From the NCBI GenBank assembly GCA_003129525.1, contig CP029329.1:2774501-2838500 (forward strand): a DNA stretch of 64,000 nucleotides, written 5' to 3'. Below the pieces are notes generated by a model that had not been told where the DNA came from, ran no database searches, and was given only the letters and a program-made list of their open reading frames with translations. Both the position numbers and the translations under genes were made by a program. Source of the DNA: Clostridium beijerinckii (lineage in GTDB: Bacteria > Bacillota > Clostridia > Clostridiales > Clostridiaceae). Of the stretch, positions 9,326 through 18,812 are shown piece by piece; position 1 is the stretch's first letter, and every line of letters starts with the position of its first letter.

Positions 9326-10723
9326 TTATTTTCCAGGGATATTAGTTTTTATTAATTCAGATGGACATAATATCTTATCGATAATCTCATCAGGCAATAT
9401 CTGTTCTTCTAATAGAATTTCTCTTATGGTTTTTCCGGTAGCTAAAGCTTTTTTTGATATTGAGCTAGCTTTATCATAACCTAAATGGGGAACTAAAGCA
9501 GTTGCAGAAACTAATGATTTCTCTAAGTTTTCTAAACATCTATCCTTATTTACTTTAAGTCCAGTTATACATTTATCTTTAAAAATCGTCACGCTTCTAT
9601 CAAGAAGCTCTAGAGATTCAAGCAAGGATTCTGCTATAAGTGGAGTAAATGCATTTAGCTCCAATTGCCCCATGGAACTTGCCATAGTAATAGCGCTATC
9701 ATTAGCAATTACTCTTAAACTGACCTGTGCAACCATTTCAGGAATAACAGGGTTAATTTTTCCTGGCATAATTGTTGAACCAGCCTGCATATTAGGAAGA
9801 ATCATTTCTCCTATTCCACCACGAGGACCAGAATTTAGTAGCCTTAAGTCATTTGAAATCTTAAGAAGATTTACGCTACAAGATTTTAATAATCCAGAGG
9901 TTTCTACAAATATATCACAGTTTTGTGTGATATCCATAGGATAGTCAGATCTTGCGATGCCAAGGCCAGTGAGGTTCTGAATAATATCTGTTAGCATAAA
10001 TACATATTTATTTGTAGCATTTAATCCTGTACCTATTGCAGTACCTCCAAGGTTAATTTGTCTTAATCTTTCTTCTACTTTGTATATTCTCCATCTGTCC
10101 CGTTCTATTGCTTTTGAATATGCTCCAAAACTTTGACCAGCTGTCATTGGCAGTGCATCCATTAATTGAGTTCTTCCAAGTTTTATTATATCTGAGAACT
10201 CATTTTCTTTCATTTGGAGAGCTTCCTGTAAACTAGACAAAGAATTGCTTAACTTTCTGATTAACCTGATTGCAGCAATTCTAAGAGCAGAAGGATAAAC
10301 ATCATTAGTTGATTGTGACATATTGACATCATTAAGGGGATGTACTATATTGTAATCTCCTTTTGTACCACCTAATAATTCAATTGCCCTGTTAGCAATA
10401 ACTTCATTTACATTCATATTGGTAGATGTACCAGCTCCACCTTGAAATGCACTGATTTTAAATTCATCATCAAATTTTCCTTCTATGATTTCTTCACTTG
10501 CTTTTATTATTGCATCAGCTTTTTCATGAGTAAGTGATTTTAAGCTTTTATTTGTTATTGCGGCTGCCTTTTTTATAAGAGCAATTTCTTTTACCAGATT
10601 TAAATTCACAGTATTGCCATTTAAATCAAAGTTTTCCAAGGCCCTGGCTGTATTTATTCCACTGTATGTACAGTTATCTATATTTTTTTCACCCAATAAA
10701 TCTTGTTCTAATCTAAAATCCAA
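9326..10723 (-). CDS. aspA: Aspartate ammonia-lyase
   Basis: This enzyme of the fumarase/aspartase superfamily deaminates L-aspartate to fumarate and ammonia. The signature GSTIMPGKINP is intact, as are SQSTNDVYPSA and GRTQLMDALP. The N terminus RLEQDLLGEK fits aspartase better than fumarase. I place the start at TTG 10723 (465 residues): AAGGAG lies 8-9 bases upstream, while the upstream in-frame GTG at 10732 overlaps the RBS. It is divergent from hydF with about 260 bases between. aspA is a recurring neighbour of hydrogenase maturation genes in Firmicutes (recalled, not searched). Confidence 0.88.
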   Translation of the reverse strand: MDFRLEQDLLGEKNIDNCTYSGINTARALENFDLNGNTVNLNLVKEIALIKKAAAITNKSLKSLTHEKADAIIKASEEIIEGKFDDEFKISAFQGGAGTSTNMNVNEVIANRAIELLGGTKGDYNIVHPLNDVNMSQSTNDVYPSALRIAAIRLIRKLSNSLSSLQEALQMKENEFSDIIKLGRTQLMDALPMTAGQSFGAYSKAIERDRWRIYKVEERLRQINLGGTAIGTGLNATNKYVFMLTDIIQNLTGLGIARSDYPMDITQNCDIFVETSGLLKSCSVNLLKISNDLRLLNSGPRGGIGEMILPNMQAGSTIMPGKINPVIPEMVAQVSLRVIANDSAITMASSMGQLELNAFTPLIAESLLESLELLDRSVTIFKDKCITGLKVNKDRCLENLEKSLVSATALVPHLGYDKASSISKKALATGKTIREILLEEQILPDEIIDKILCPSELIKTNIPGK

Positions 10724-10737
10724 AATAAACACTCCTT

Positions 10738-10847
10738 AAGTCAGTTAACAGTTAACAATTTACAGTTAGCAGTTTACGATGAAAAGCCTATAGGCTTTTC
10801 TATATTAACTTATACTTGTAATTTGTCACTTATCACTTGTCACTAAA
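10738..10847. repeat. Short imperfect tandem repeats between aspA and hydF
   Basis: A run of 8-10 bp units of the type CAGTTAACAGTTAACAATTT / CAGTTAGCAGTTTAC lies at 10742-10778, followed by a hairpin AAAAGCC-TATA-GGCTTTT at 10782-10799 and a second run of TTGTCACTTATCACTTGTCA near 10818-10845. Such mini-repeats are scattered in clostridial intergenic DNA. The divergent promoters should lie beside it. Confidence 0.6.
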
Positions 10848-10982
10848 TTTATAATTACTTTTAATGTGTAATTCTATATTATAGTACCATAATAAATATT
10901 ATAATTTTATAATATTTATATTTTATATTATAATAGAAGAAACCATTTAAAAAAATATAAAAAAATAAGAGGAGTTAATAAT

Positions 10983-12221
10983 ATGAGTTTAAATACAACG
11001 CCATCTGGAGAAAGAGTACATATTGCCCTGTTTGGAATGACAAACGCCGGCAAATCTAGTATTATAAATGCACTTACAAATCAAGACATTTCCATTGTTT
11101 CTGATGTAAAGGGGACAACTACTGACCCTGTTTATAAAGCTATTGAAATCCTTCCTATAGGACCTTGTATGATTATTGATACGGCAGGACTTGATGATGA
11201 AAGTGAATTAGGTGAGTCAAGAAAAAAGAAAACCCTTGAAGTTTTATCAAAGACAAATATTGCATTGGTAGTAGTAGACAGTATTATTGGAGTTACTGAA
11301 AATGATACAACTATAATAAATGAAATAAAAGAAAAGAAAATACCTATGATTTGTATTTTCAATAAGGCAGATCGAAGAAGTATAACAAAAGAAGAAATAA
11401 ATAATATTGAGAAGGAAATTGGTGTTCCAGTTGTTTCTGTTTCTGCATTAAACAAAAATGGCATAGAAGAACTTAAGCAAAAAATTATAAATGAAATACC
11501 AGACGATGAAGATAAATTCAAGTTAGTAGGAGACCTTATAAGTCCAGGAGATATAGTTGTTCTTGTTACTCCTATTGATAAAGCAGCGCCTAAAGGAAGA
11601 CTTATTCTTCCACAACAGCAAACAATAAGAGATATAATAGAAAGTGATGCTATAGCCATTGTAACCAAAGAACATGAATTAAGAGAAACCCTTGAAAGTC
11701 TAAAGAAAAAACCTAAGCTTGTTATAACAGACTCACAAGTGTTTTTAAAGGCATCAGCAGACACACCTAAAGACATAATGCTTACTTCTTTTTCAATATT
11801 ACAGGCAAGATATAAAGGCAATCTTAATGAACTTGTAAAAGGTGCTAAAGTGTTAGAAAGTCTGGAAGACGGCGATAGTGTATTGATTTCAGAAGGATGC
11901 ACTCATCATAGACAGTGCGACGATATTGGAACAGTGAAAATCCCAAGATGGGTAAGACAAATGACTGGAAAACAAATAAATTTTGAATATTCTTCTGGAG
12001 CTTCATTTACTGATGATATTAAGAAATATAAGCTTATTATTCACTGCGGGGGATGCATGCTAAATAGAGCAGCCATGCTTTCAAGGATTGATAATGCAGT
12101 TAAACATGATATTCCAATTGTTAATTATGGAGTACTTATCGGATATGTCCAAGGGATTTTAGAAAGAGCTCTTGAGCCATTCCCATTGGCAAAAGCAATA
12201 TATGATGGTGATTTTATTTAA
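10983..12221 (+). CDS. hydF: [FeFe] hydrogenase H-cluster maturation GTPase HydF
   Basis: HydF is the scaffold on which the diiron subcluster is built by HydE and HydG before transfer to the hydrogenase. GTPase motifs are complete: GMTNAGKSS at 18-26, DTAGLDD, NKAD and SALN. The Fe-S site is present: C306-T-H near the end of the middle domain and H354-C-G-G-C358. The 412-residue length is typical. AGAGGAG precedes the ATG by 8 bases. HydE and HydG are not in the window. A strong terminator follows. Confidence 0.96.
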   Translation: MSLNTTPSGERVHIALFGMTNAGKSSIINALTNQDISIVSDVKGTTTDPVYKAIEILPIGPCMIIDTAGLDDESELGESRKKKTLEVLSKTNIALVVVDSIIGVTENDTTIINEIKEKKIPMICIFNKADRRSITKEEINNIEKEIGVPVVSVSALNKNGIEELKQKIINEIPDDEDKFKLVGDLISPGDIVVLVTPIDKAAPKGRLILPQQQTIRDIIESDAIAIVTKEHELRETLESLKKKPKLVITDSQVFLKASADTPKDIMLTSFSILQARYKGNLNELVKGAKVLESLEDGDSVLISEGCTHHRQCDDIGTVKIPRWVRQMTGKQINFEYSSGASFTDDIKKYKLIIHCGGCMLNRAAMLSRIDNAVKHDIPIVNYGVLIGYVQGILERALEPFPLAKAIYDGDFI

Positions 12222-12245
12222 AACTGAATTAATCAGAAAATATAT

Positions 12246-12279
12246 AAAATAGATGGTCTTTTGACCATCTATTTTAATA
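12246..12279. terminator. Terminator after hydF, probably bidirectional
   Basis: A perfect 13 bp stem (12246-12258 with 12263-12275) with a 4-base loop has a T-rich tail on both strands, so it can end hydF and also the leftward SGNH operon that stops at 12432. Confidence 0.88.
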
Positions 12280-12431
12280 AGTACACCTATGATATGAAGA
12301 TATACATATGAGCGTAATATTTTTTTATTTATTGTGTAAGTACAGATGGAATAATGAAATGGAAAACATGGAATGGAAGTGTTTGGTGTATAATTAATAG
12401 AGACAATTAAGAATATAAAAAAATTTGTATT

Positions 12432-13232
12432 CTAGTGAGTTAGTTTATAATTTTTCAATGCTTCAACTATTCTATCAGAAATGGCTTCATATCCAGCACT
12501 ATTAGGATGAAAATCATCTGCTGCTAAATAACTTTGCGTATTATATTTGAAAAGATCGTAGGTTGGAATAAAAAGTGCATTTGAATCTAATGATACAAGC
12601 TGCTGACTTTGGTAATTCCATTCATTTAAAATACTTACCTTATCCGATGTAAGTTCATTTCCAAATGGATTATATAGTCCAATGAAAATTACCATAGATG
12701 ATGGATTATTAGTTCTAATTATTTTGAATATGGATTTTAAATTAGCTAAATAAGTATCTTCCATATCCTTTAACTTAGTCGTAGATGAAGTTATATCCAT
12801 ATTTTTAAGTTTACTTATTTCATTACCGCCTATAGATATAAATATCATATCTGAACCGTCAATATCAGCTAAGGTTTGCGAATCTTGTACTACACTTAAA
12901 AGCCCACTAGACACATCTCCATTTATTGCAAGGTTATTTATTTTAATTTCCTTTGAAATCTTACTTTTCCAGTAATCTGAGAAGTAACCTGTAAAACCAA
13001 GGCCTTTTTCATCTCCAGTCCCTTTTGCAAGTGAATCTCCAAGAACTAACATATTGTAATAATTTGGGTCAGATTCTTCATTTTTAGGCTTTTCAGTTTT
13101 AGTATCAGTATTTGCCATTTCTTTAGGAGGGGAAGAACTTATTGATAATGCTGATGATAAACCAATAATAAAGGTTACAGTAGAAACTATAGATAATAAT
13201 AAAATGAATTTCCATTTTAGTTTTTGAAACAT
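12432..13232 (-). CDS. SGNH/GDSL-type esterase, membrane-anchored or secreted
   Basis: This 266-residue protein has an N-terminal hydrophobic segment (about 8-30), a Pro/Lys/Glu-rich linker, then an SGNH hydrolase domain: GDSLAKG (catalytic Ser), GGNE (oxyanion Asn) and DDFHPN (catalytic Asp and His). Substrates of such enzymes range from lipids to acetylated glycans and cannot be told here. AAAGGAGGG lies 7 bases before the ATG. It is the last gene of an operon with an ABC exporter, 15 bases after the permease, so it may act on the exported molecule or on the cell surface. Confidence 0.88.
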   Translation of the reverse strand: MFQKLKWKFILLLSIVSTVTFIIGLSSALSISSSPPKEMANTDTKTEKPKNEESDPNYYNMLVLGDSLAKGTGDEKGLGFTGYFSDYWKSKISKEIKINNLAINGDVSSGLLSVVQDSQTLADIDGSDMIFISIGGNEISKLKNMDITSSTTKLKDMEDTYLANLKSIFKIIRTNNPSSMVIFIGLYNPFGNELTSDKVSILNEWNYQSQQLVSLDSNALFIPTYDLFKYNTQSYLAADDFHPNSAGYEAISDRIVEALKNYKLTH

Positions 13233-13247
13233 TTTAATTCCCTCCTT

Positions 13248-14252
13248 TTAGATTAAAACATCTTGCTTAGTAAATACAACAAAACTGACAATAAAAGCAC
13301 CTATGCCCCAAGTTAGAAGTACTAGAATACTAAAGCTTAAGGACATTCCACTTATAGGCGTGTATGAGCCAGTAAGATATTGTGGTAAGTTTAGGTTGAT
13401 AGGAAAAAAGTATTTTATTGCAGGCCAATCAGCTAAGAACAATCTAAGGAAGCCTCCGCTAACTAGTGTAGCCATCATTATTCCAATAGATGTGGCTGTA
13501 TTTCTTACTAAAACAGAAACCATAAATGAAATTGTTCCAATAATAATTGACACAAACCATCCAAGTGAGTATACAAGAATTAAGTATTGGAGCTGTGTTA
13601 CTTTGATTACATTTGAAACATCTAAGGTTCCAGAAACTGAATTAAAACCTGTAGCTACAGGCTCATAAAAACCCCAATTATTAAATAATAAACCTGAAAT
13701 AAAAATAGAAAGTACAGCCATTTCTAAAATTACTATAGAAAACAAAATTAAAAGTGCTACATATTTACTAAGCAATACCTTCCATCTTGGAACAGCCCTT
13801 GTTAATAGTACTTTAATAGTTTTTGTAGAAAATTCTCCACACACACTATCACTAGAAAGTAGAATTATCAATAGGGGAAGTAAAACAGATGTAGACTGCT
13901 CCATTAATTTCACTGAAAATTTTGCTGCACTTGGAGTAATTGGATTTATATTATTATCTAAATAATATTGATTTTGTTGAATTTGAATATTAATAGAAGC
14001 TTTCCCTAATTCAGGAGTATCAATTCTATTAAGTCTATTTTTCAAATCTTGTATTTGCTGCTTTTGTAATGATTGCCAAGCAACATCTCCATTTTCAGTG
14101 GTTGTTTTTAAATACTTATTTAAAGTATTTTTGTATTGATAATTTTGCCCATATGCAAATAAAGAAACTAAAATTAACATGATTACAGTAATAAGTAACA
14201 TTTTTCTTTTAGACAAAATTTTATTTACTTCATTTTTTACTAAAACTAACAA
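13248..14252 (-). CDS. ABC-2 type transporter permease
   Basis: This membrane protein has an N-terminal helix (about 15-35), a long extracytoplasmic loop rich in Gln and Asn (about 40-120) and five further hydrophobic segments, the ABC-2 layout of exporters. I place the start at TTG 14252 (334 residues): AAGGAGG lies 8 bases upstream, while an in-frame GTG at 14261 lies inside the RBS. It begins 13 bases after the ATPase stop, so both are co-translated. The substrate is unknown; peptide-antibiotic immunity or export is the usual role. Confidence 0.85.
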   Translation of the reverse strand: MLVLVKNEVNKILSKRKMLLITVIMLILVSLFAYGQNYQYKNTLNKYLKTTTENGDVAWQSLQKQQIQDLKNRLNRIDTPELGKASINIQIQQNQYYLDNNINPITPSAAKFSVKLMEQSTSVLLPLLIILLSSDSVCGEFSTKTIKVLLTRAVPRWKVLLSKYVALLILFSIVILEMAVLSIFISGLLFNNWGFYEPVATGFNSVSGTLDVSNVIKVTQLQYLILVYSLGWFVSIIIGTISFMVSVLVRNTATSIGIMMATLVSGGFLRLFLADWPAIKYFFPINLNLPQYLTGSYTPISGMSLSFSILVLLTWGIGAFIVSFVVFTKQDVLI

Positions 14253-14265
14253 TATTTCCACCTCC

Positions 14266-15180
14266 TTAACTAATGGTAGTATTTCCTTCTGTAAGATTTA
14301 AAAATAAGTCTTCTAAAGTTTTTTGATTGGTATTTACGAATTTTATCATTAGCCCTTCTTCTATAAAGGAAGAATTAATTGCTTCAAGTTTAGATATATC
14401 AACTTTTGCTACAATTCTGTCATCCTTAAGTGAACTATCTATATTCCATTTGTTTTTTAATATCTCAATACCTCTTTGATTATCACTTAATACAAAGAAA
14501 ACTTCTTGACTATTTATAAGCTCAGATACTGAAGAATATTTAAGTAAAGTACCACTTTTTATTATGGCAACTTTATCGCACATTAATTCAACTTCAGATA
14601 TCAAATGACTAGAAATAAGAACAGCGATATTTTCTTTTTTAGCAAGGTCGTGAATTATATGCCTAAACTCATTAATTCCTGAAGGATCAAGTCCATTTGT
14701 AGGTTCATCTAATATAAGAAGTTTTGGCTTATGTACAAGAGCCTGCGCAAGGCCTAACCTTTGTTTCATCCCTAAGGAATAAGTAGAGACTTTGTCATTT
14801 ATTCTATTTTGCATGCCTACGAGTTCTATTGCTTTTGTAATATCTTCATTAGTAACATATTTATTCATAGAAGAGAGCATCTTTAAATTTTCCAATCCAC
14901 TTAAATAATTGTACATATCTGGTCCTTCTATAATGCAACCAACTTTGGACATAGCTTTAACATAATCTTTGGTAATTGAATGACCATCAATTATAATTTT
15001 TCCACGTGTTGGAGAGGAAAGTCCGACAATCATTCTTAAGGTGGTTGATTTCCCAGCACCATTGGGGCCAAGAAAACCTAAAACTTCACCAGCGTTTATT
15101 GAAAAGCTAATACCTTTAACGATTTCTTTATTTTTTATGGTTTTATGAACATTATCTAATAATAAGACTTGTTTTAACAT
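14266..15180 (-). CDS. ABC transporter ATP-binding protein
   Basis: This 304-residue ATPase carries Walker A GPNGAGKST near residue 39, signature YSLGMKQRLGLAQ, Walker B LLILDEPTNGLDP and the switch His in SSHLIS. The C-terminal ~80 residues form the accessory region typical of BcrA-like exporter ATPases. It is the first gene of a leftward operon (ATPase, permease, SGNH hydrolase). The second IS lies 107 bases upstream, so the operon promoter must sit in that short gap or come from the IS. Confidence 0.92.
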   Translation of the reverse strand: MLKQVLLLDNVHKTIKNKEIVKGISFSINAGEVLGFLGPNGAGKSTTLRMIVGLSSPTRGKIIIDGHSITKDYVKAMSKVGCIIEGPDMYNYLSGLENLKMLSSMNKYVTNEDITKAIELVGMQNRINDKVSTYSLGMKQRLGLAQALVHKPKLLILDEPTNGLDPSGINEFRHIIHDLAKKENIAVLISSHLISEVELMCDKVAIIKSGTLLKYSSVSELINSQEVFFVLSDNQRGIEILKNKWNIDSSLKDDRIVAKVDISKLEAINSSFIEEGLMIKFVNTNQKTLEDLFLNLTEGNTTIS

Positions 15181-15282
15181 AGTACACCTTCTTTAAATTT
15201 AAAAATTTATATTGGAATTATAACATATATGTCGTGTAAATAAATAATAATAAAATTAGATTATAATATATTTTATAATTTA

Positions 15283-17096
15283 TAAAATGATTAAACCACA
15301 AAAACTATAAAGTATCGTGATTAGTTTGACAGCTTTGCTTCAAATTCTAAAAAATATAATTTAAAACAGTTAATTATTACAGCAACTATACATGCAATTA
15401 TATTGAGAAAACACTCTATGCCACTTTCAAGAAACTGTTTTAACAGTTTCTTGAAGTTATAGGCTGCGATTTTAAATCCAACCCATAATTTTGAGCGCAA
15501 TAATCCCCGGATAGGCATGGTATCAATTTTATATCTTCTCCTCAAAACAGAAGGAATACCTTCTATACCAGCCCTTTTATTTGCAAGCTTTATATACTCA
15601 CTCTCGTGCATTTTTTCTCTTTGAGTAGCTGTATTATAAGCTTTTTCGCTAACTCTTATGGTATTAAATTTCTTTGATATTTTCTTTGGACATTGTGAAT
15701 TTAAAGGACATTTTTCACATGTACTGGAGTCAAATTTGGCTGTATAAGATTTTGAACTATAATAAGACTCTACAGGTTCGACTCCGTTAGGACAACAACT
15801 TATTACATTTTTTTCGTCATCTACAATGAATTTTGAATAACTCAGTTTATCAGTAGATACTTTTCTGCCAACTAGTTGACTTGGAATCATTTCAATTCCT
15901 TGTTTTAAAGCATTTTTGGCTTTTTCTTGTTCATAGTAAGCACCATCAACTAGTAGTTTACAGTTTGAATTTTTATTTTGTGAAGCTAAATTAGCAATAA
16001 CATCATCAGCAAATTTTGAATCGCTGTGAATATTTTGCTTAAGGTCATAGCCTGTTATAACACTGTTTTTATCATTAAATGATTCTTGTATATTAACAAC
16101 ATAACCAACGTTACCACCATATTTTTTTCTGTAGGTTGCATCTTTGTCAGTTGGATTTTGTAAACTAGTTGAAGTTATATCTTTTGAATCTTTAATAACT
16201 AAATTTTTTGCAGCATCTTCTGTAGTTTGGTCCTGAATAACTCTATTTAAAAGTTGAAACTCTTCTGTTGAAGTAACTATATCTCCAGCTTTCAGAGCGA
16301 TATTGTATAGAATTTTAGAATGTTCGATTAAAATTGAAAGTTTTGAATCAGCCTTTAAATCTTGAGTTCTATATATAGTGTCATTTTTATGCCCCTTTTC
16401 AAGGTACGGTTTTAGTTCATCACTTATAATAGGTGGATTTATTATATTTAGAGCTTTAATAAGTCTGCTATTTATAGAATATACTAGCTCAATTCTACTT
16501 AATTTTTTGCATGATGAACTAACCATTAACGAATCCACTCTAACTTTTTTATTATCAACAGATAAATACTTAGCAATGCTTTCGGATAAAGCTTCAACTT
16601 CAGCTTTTATTAAGTCTTCATTAGTTGACGCTTCATATTCAACAAGTCTGTTTCTAAAATTTGTTAGAGTATTTATAGATACTGGTTGTGTTTCATAATT
16701 AGTTGTATTTAAAGCATATTGATATCTTACATCGAAATGAATAGAGCCGATAAGCTCTTCATCAGTCTGCTGAAATATTTCTTTTATAATTAGTAAGCCA
16801 AGAATAACATTAATAGGTGAATTAGGCCTTGAGGCTTTATTGCTATATAAAACCGAAAAACGCTCCTCATTTATTCGCGGAAAAATATGATCCTTAAATG
16901 CCTTAGCCCAACTTTTATTTAAAATATCTTGAAGGTATTTTGGCATTTGGTTGATTGGTTCAAATAATGAAGTTTGTTGAAGGTCATTTTTGCAAAACAT
17001 AGTAATTCTCCTCATACGTTTAATTTTATAATGCTATTATATCATTAAATTCTAATTGGATGATATTTGTCAGCTTTTTGTGGTCTAATCATAAAA
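15283..17096 (-). mobile_element. Second IS (IS1182-like) with inverted repeats and putative target duplication
   Basis: Inverted repeats are TGATTAAACCACAAAAA from 15288 and, on the other strand from 17091, TGATTAGACCACAAAAA (16 of 17 identical). TAAAA flanks both ends (15283-15287, 17092-17096) and could be a target duplication, though this could arise by chance in AT-rich DNA. It separates the ABC operon from a sugar-binding protein gene that starts 76 bases after the right flank. Confidence 0.85.
15321..17000 (-). CDS. IS1182-like DDE transposase
   Basis: The catalytic triad is visible: Asp in VRVDSLMVSS, Asp in LLVDGAYYEQ and Glu in RAGIEGIPSVLRRR. A Cys cluster CEKCPLNSQC lies before the last catalytic block, and the N-terminal ~120 residues are DUF772-like. 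I place the start at the ATG at 17000 (559 residues); the in-frame ATG at 17015 contains the AGGAG RBS. It is intact and only distantly similar to the transposase at 7.5 kb, so the two elements are different ISs. Confidence 0.88.
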   Translation of the reverse strand: MFCKNDLQQTSLFEPINQMPKYLQDILNKSWAKAFKDHIFPRINEERFSVLYSNKASRPNSPINVILGLLIIKEIFQQTDEELIGSIHFDVRYQYALNTTNYETQPVSINTLTNFRNRLVEYEASTNEDLIKAEVEALSESIAKYLSVDNKKVRVDSLMVSSSCKKLSRIELVYSINSRLIKALNIINPPIISDELKPYLEKGHKNDTIYRTQDLKADSKLSILIEHSKILYNIALKAGDIVTSTEEFQLLNRVIQDQTTEDAAKNLVIKDSKDITSTSLQNPTDKDATYRKKYGGNVGYVVNIQESFNDKNSVITGYDLKQNIHSDSKFADDVIANLASQNKNSNCKLLVDGAYYEQEKAKNALKQGIEMIPSQLVGRKVSTDKLSYSKFIVDDEKNVISCCPNGVEPVESYYSSKSYTAKFDSSTCEKCPLNSQCPKKISKKFNTIRVSEKAYNTATQREKMHESEYIKLANKRAGIEGIPSVLRRRYKIDTMPIRGLLRSKLWVGFKIAAYNFKKLLKQFLESGIECFLNIIACIVAVIINCFKLYFLEFEAKLSN

Positions 17097-17172
17097 TAGA
17101 ATAAATTTTATCATTATAGGCAACATAACATCAGATATAAAATTTAAAATAATTATAAAACTGGAGGTTAGA

Positions 17173-18243
17173 ATGAAAAGTTTGAGTAAAGCAGTTTCAT
17201 TGGTTATGATTACTTTAATTATTTTTACATTAACAAGCACTACTAATATTACACATGCCTGCCTGAATTTAAGTTCTAATAATAGAAAAGTAGTAAATGC
17301 TGCAGCAATATTTTTTACAATAGATGACCCATATACCAAGAGGGTATTCCAAAGCTTAGAAAATATCGAAAAGGAAAATCAGAATAATATTAAATTTACT
17401 TTCTTTGATCCAAAAAATAATATATCTGTACAAAATGAAATGTTAGACTCTGTTGTTCGAGACAATTATGATCTAGTTATATTATATTTATCAAATAAAA
17501 AAGAAAATGTTGTAGCAGATGTTATTAATAGAGTTAAATCAAAAAACATACCATTAATATTATTAAATATTCCTCAAGATGTAGTGGCAAAAGTTTCTAA
17601 TATCTACAATAAGGTGGCCTTTATAACACCAGATTCTAAAAAAGCAGGTGTCGCTCAGGGGAAAATTATTGCTGACTTATGGAATAGTAATAAGATGGAT
17701 ATAGATAAAAATCGTGATAATATACTGCAATATGTTTTGTTACAGGGTCCTCCTGATGATCCGCAGGTAGTTGATAGAACTAAATATGCAATTTCAACAA
17801 TTAATGATTCAGGAATAAAAACACAAGAACTTGTATTGATAAATGGTAGTTGGCTTAAAGAGTCAGCTGAAAATTCTATTGATAGCTTATTTCTTAAATA
17901 TAGTGGGAATATTGAGACAATAATTGCAAATAATGATGCAATGGCAATAGGAGCGATTGAAGCATTACAGAAATATGGATACAATACAGGCGATAAATCG
18001 AAAAATATACCAGTTGTTGGAATAGATGGATTACCTGAAGCCATTGACTTAATTGATAAAGGTTCTATGACCGGAACTGTTATTCAAGATCCGAATATTG
18101 AAGCTGAATTGATATATACCATTGGAATGAATTTATTTAATAATTTAGATCCAATAGAAAATACAAACTATAAGATTGTTGATGGAGAAATTATTATGCC
18201 ATTTCCTTATGATGTATACACAGGTAAGTTAAATAATCAATAA
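17173..18243 (+). CDS. Orphan galactose/sugar-binding protein (MglB-like), paralogue 1
   Basis: This type I periplasmic-binding-fold protein of 356 residues has a signal peptide and the family landmarks of galactose-binding proteins: NNDAMAIGAIEALQKYGY and VVGIDGLPEA, plus DPQ...DRTKYA in the middle. No strict lipobox is present (THAC is the nearest), so it may be secreted or held by its signal segment. No permease or ATPase genes are adjacent, so it may serve a distant transporter or feed a membrane receptor. GGAGGT precedes the ATG. Two close paralogues lie at 24.1 and 29.9 kb. Confidence 0.85.
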   Translation: MKSLSKAVSLVMITLIIFTLTSTTNITHACLNLSSNNRKVVNAAAIFFTIDDPYTKRVFQSLENIEKENQNNIKFTFFDPKNNISVQNEMLDSVVRDNYDLVILYLSNKKENVVADVINRVKSKNIPLILLNIPQDVVAKVSNIYNKVAFITPDSKKAGVAQGKIIADLWNSNKMDIDKNRDNILQYVLLQGPPDDPQVVDRTKYAISTINDSGIKTQELVLINGSWLKESAENSIDSLFLKYSGNIETIIANNDAMAIGAIEALQKYGYNTGDKSKNIPVVGIDGLPEAIDLIDKGSMTGTVIQDPNIEAELIYTIGMNLFNNLDPIENTNYKIVDGEIIMPFPYDVYTGKLNNQ

Positions 18244-18259
18244 ATATTAAATTAACTTT

Positions 18260-18309
18260 AATTATCCCCCATATTCTTCTTTATATGAGAATGAGGGGGA
18301 TAATTTTAT
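18260..18309 (+). terminator. Terminator after binding-protein paralogue 1
   Basis: Stem AATTATCCCCC (18260-18270) pairs with GGGGGATAATT (18295-18305), followed by a T-rich tract. Confidence 0.85.
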
Positions 18310-18812
18310 ATATTCAAAATTAAAATATAATTGTACAAATAATGTTATACATAAAAATTCAAGACTCATATGATGGGTGTAGAATTTTTTTATACTAATC
18401 TAATAGCAGTCTACATGTAATAGTATTATATAAGCAGACTTAGAATGAAGATGATTTATATGACAATACAACTAGCTATATATATAACGGGAATGTCTGT
18501 ACTTTTACAAGATGTTAATAATATTTGTTCACCAAATATTTTACAAAGAATATAGTATAAATATAGAATGTAAAGTTTCTATATTCTATATTCTATATTA
18601 TATATAAACTCATTAATCAAACCTTTGTAAATTTATAATAAAGTCATTTAAAAATATTAATATGATTTAGGAGAACATATATCAAATTATTAACATTATG
18701 TTGAAGATATATTTTAATGATATATGTATCTATAAGAATTATGAATGGCCAAATCAGTATTAATAAGTATTTGTCTTATTCTAAATTTATATGTAAGAAG
18801 GAGTTGTATTAA
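18310..18812. other. Intergenic region with a second hairpin and short TA repeats
   Basis: A hairpin at 18353-18391 (AAAAATTC / GAATTTTT with an inner stem ACTCAT/ATGGGT) ends in seven T and looks like a terminator of a short transcript. A TATATTCTATATTCTATATT repeat lies near 18582-18604. A 36-codon open frame near 18445 has no convincing RBS. No gene is called. Confidence 0.4.

Noticed and set aside
11132..11902. A 256-codon open frame antisense to hydF
   Set aside because: It has no RBS and mirrors the codon pattern of an intact conserved gene, so it is a shadow frame.
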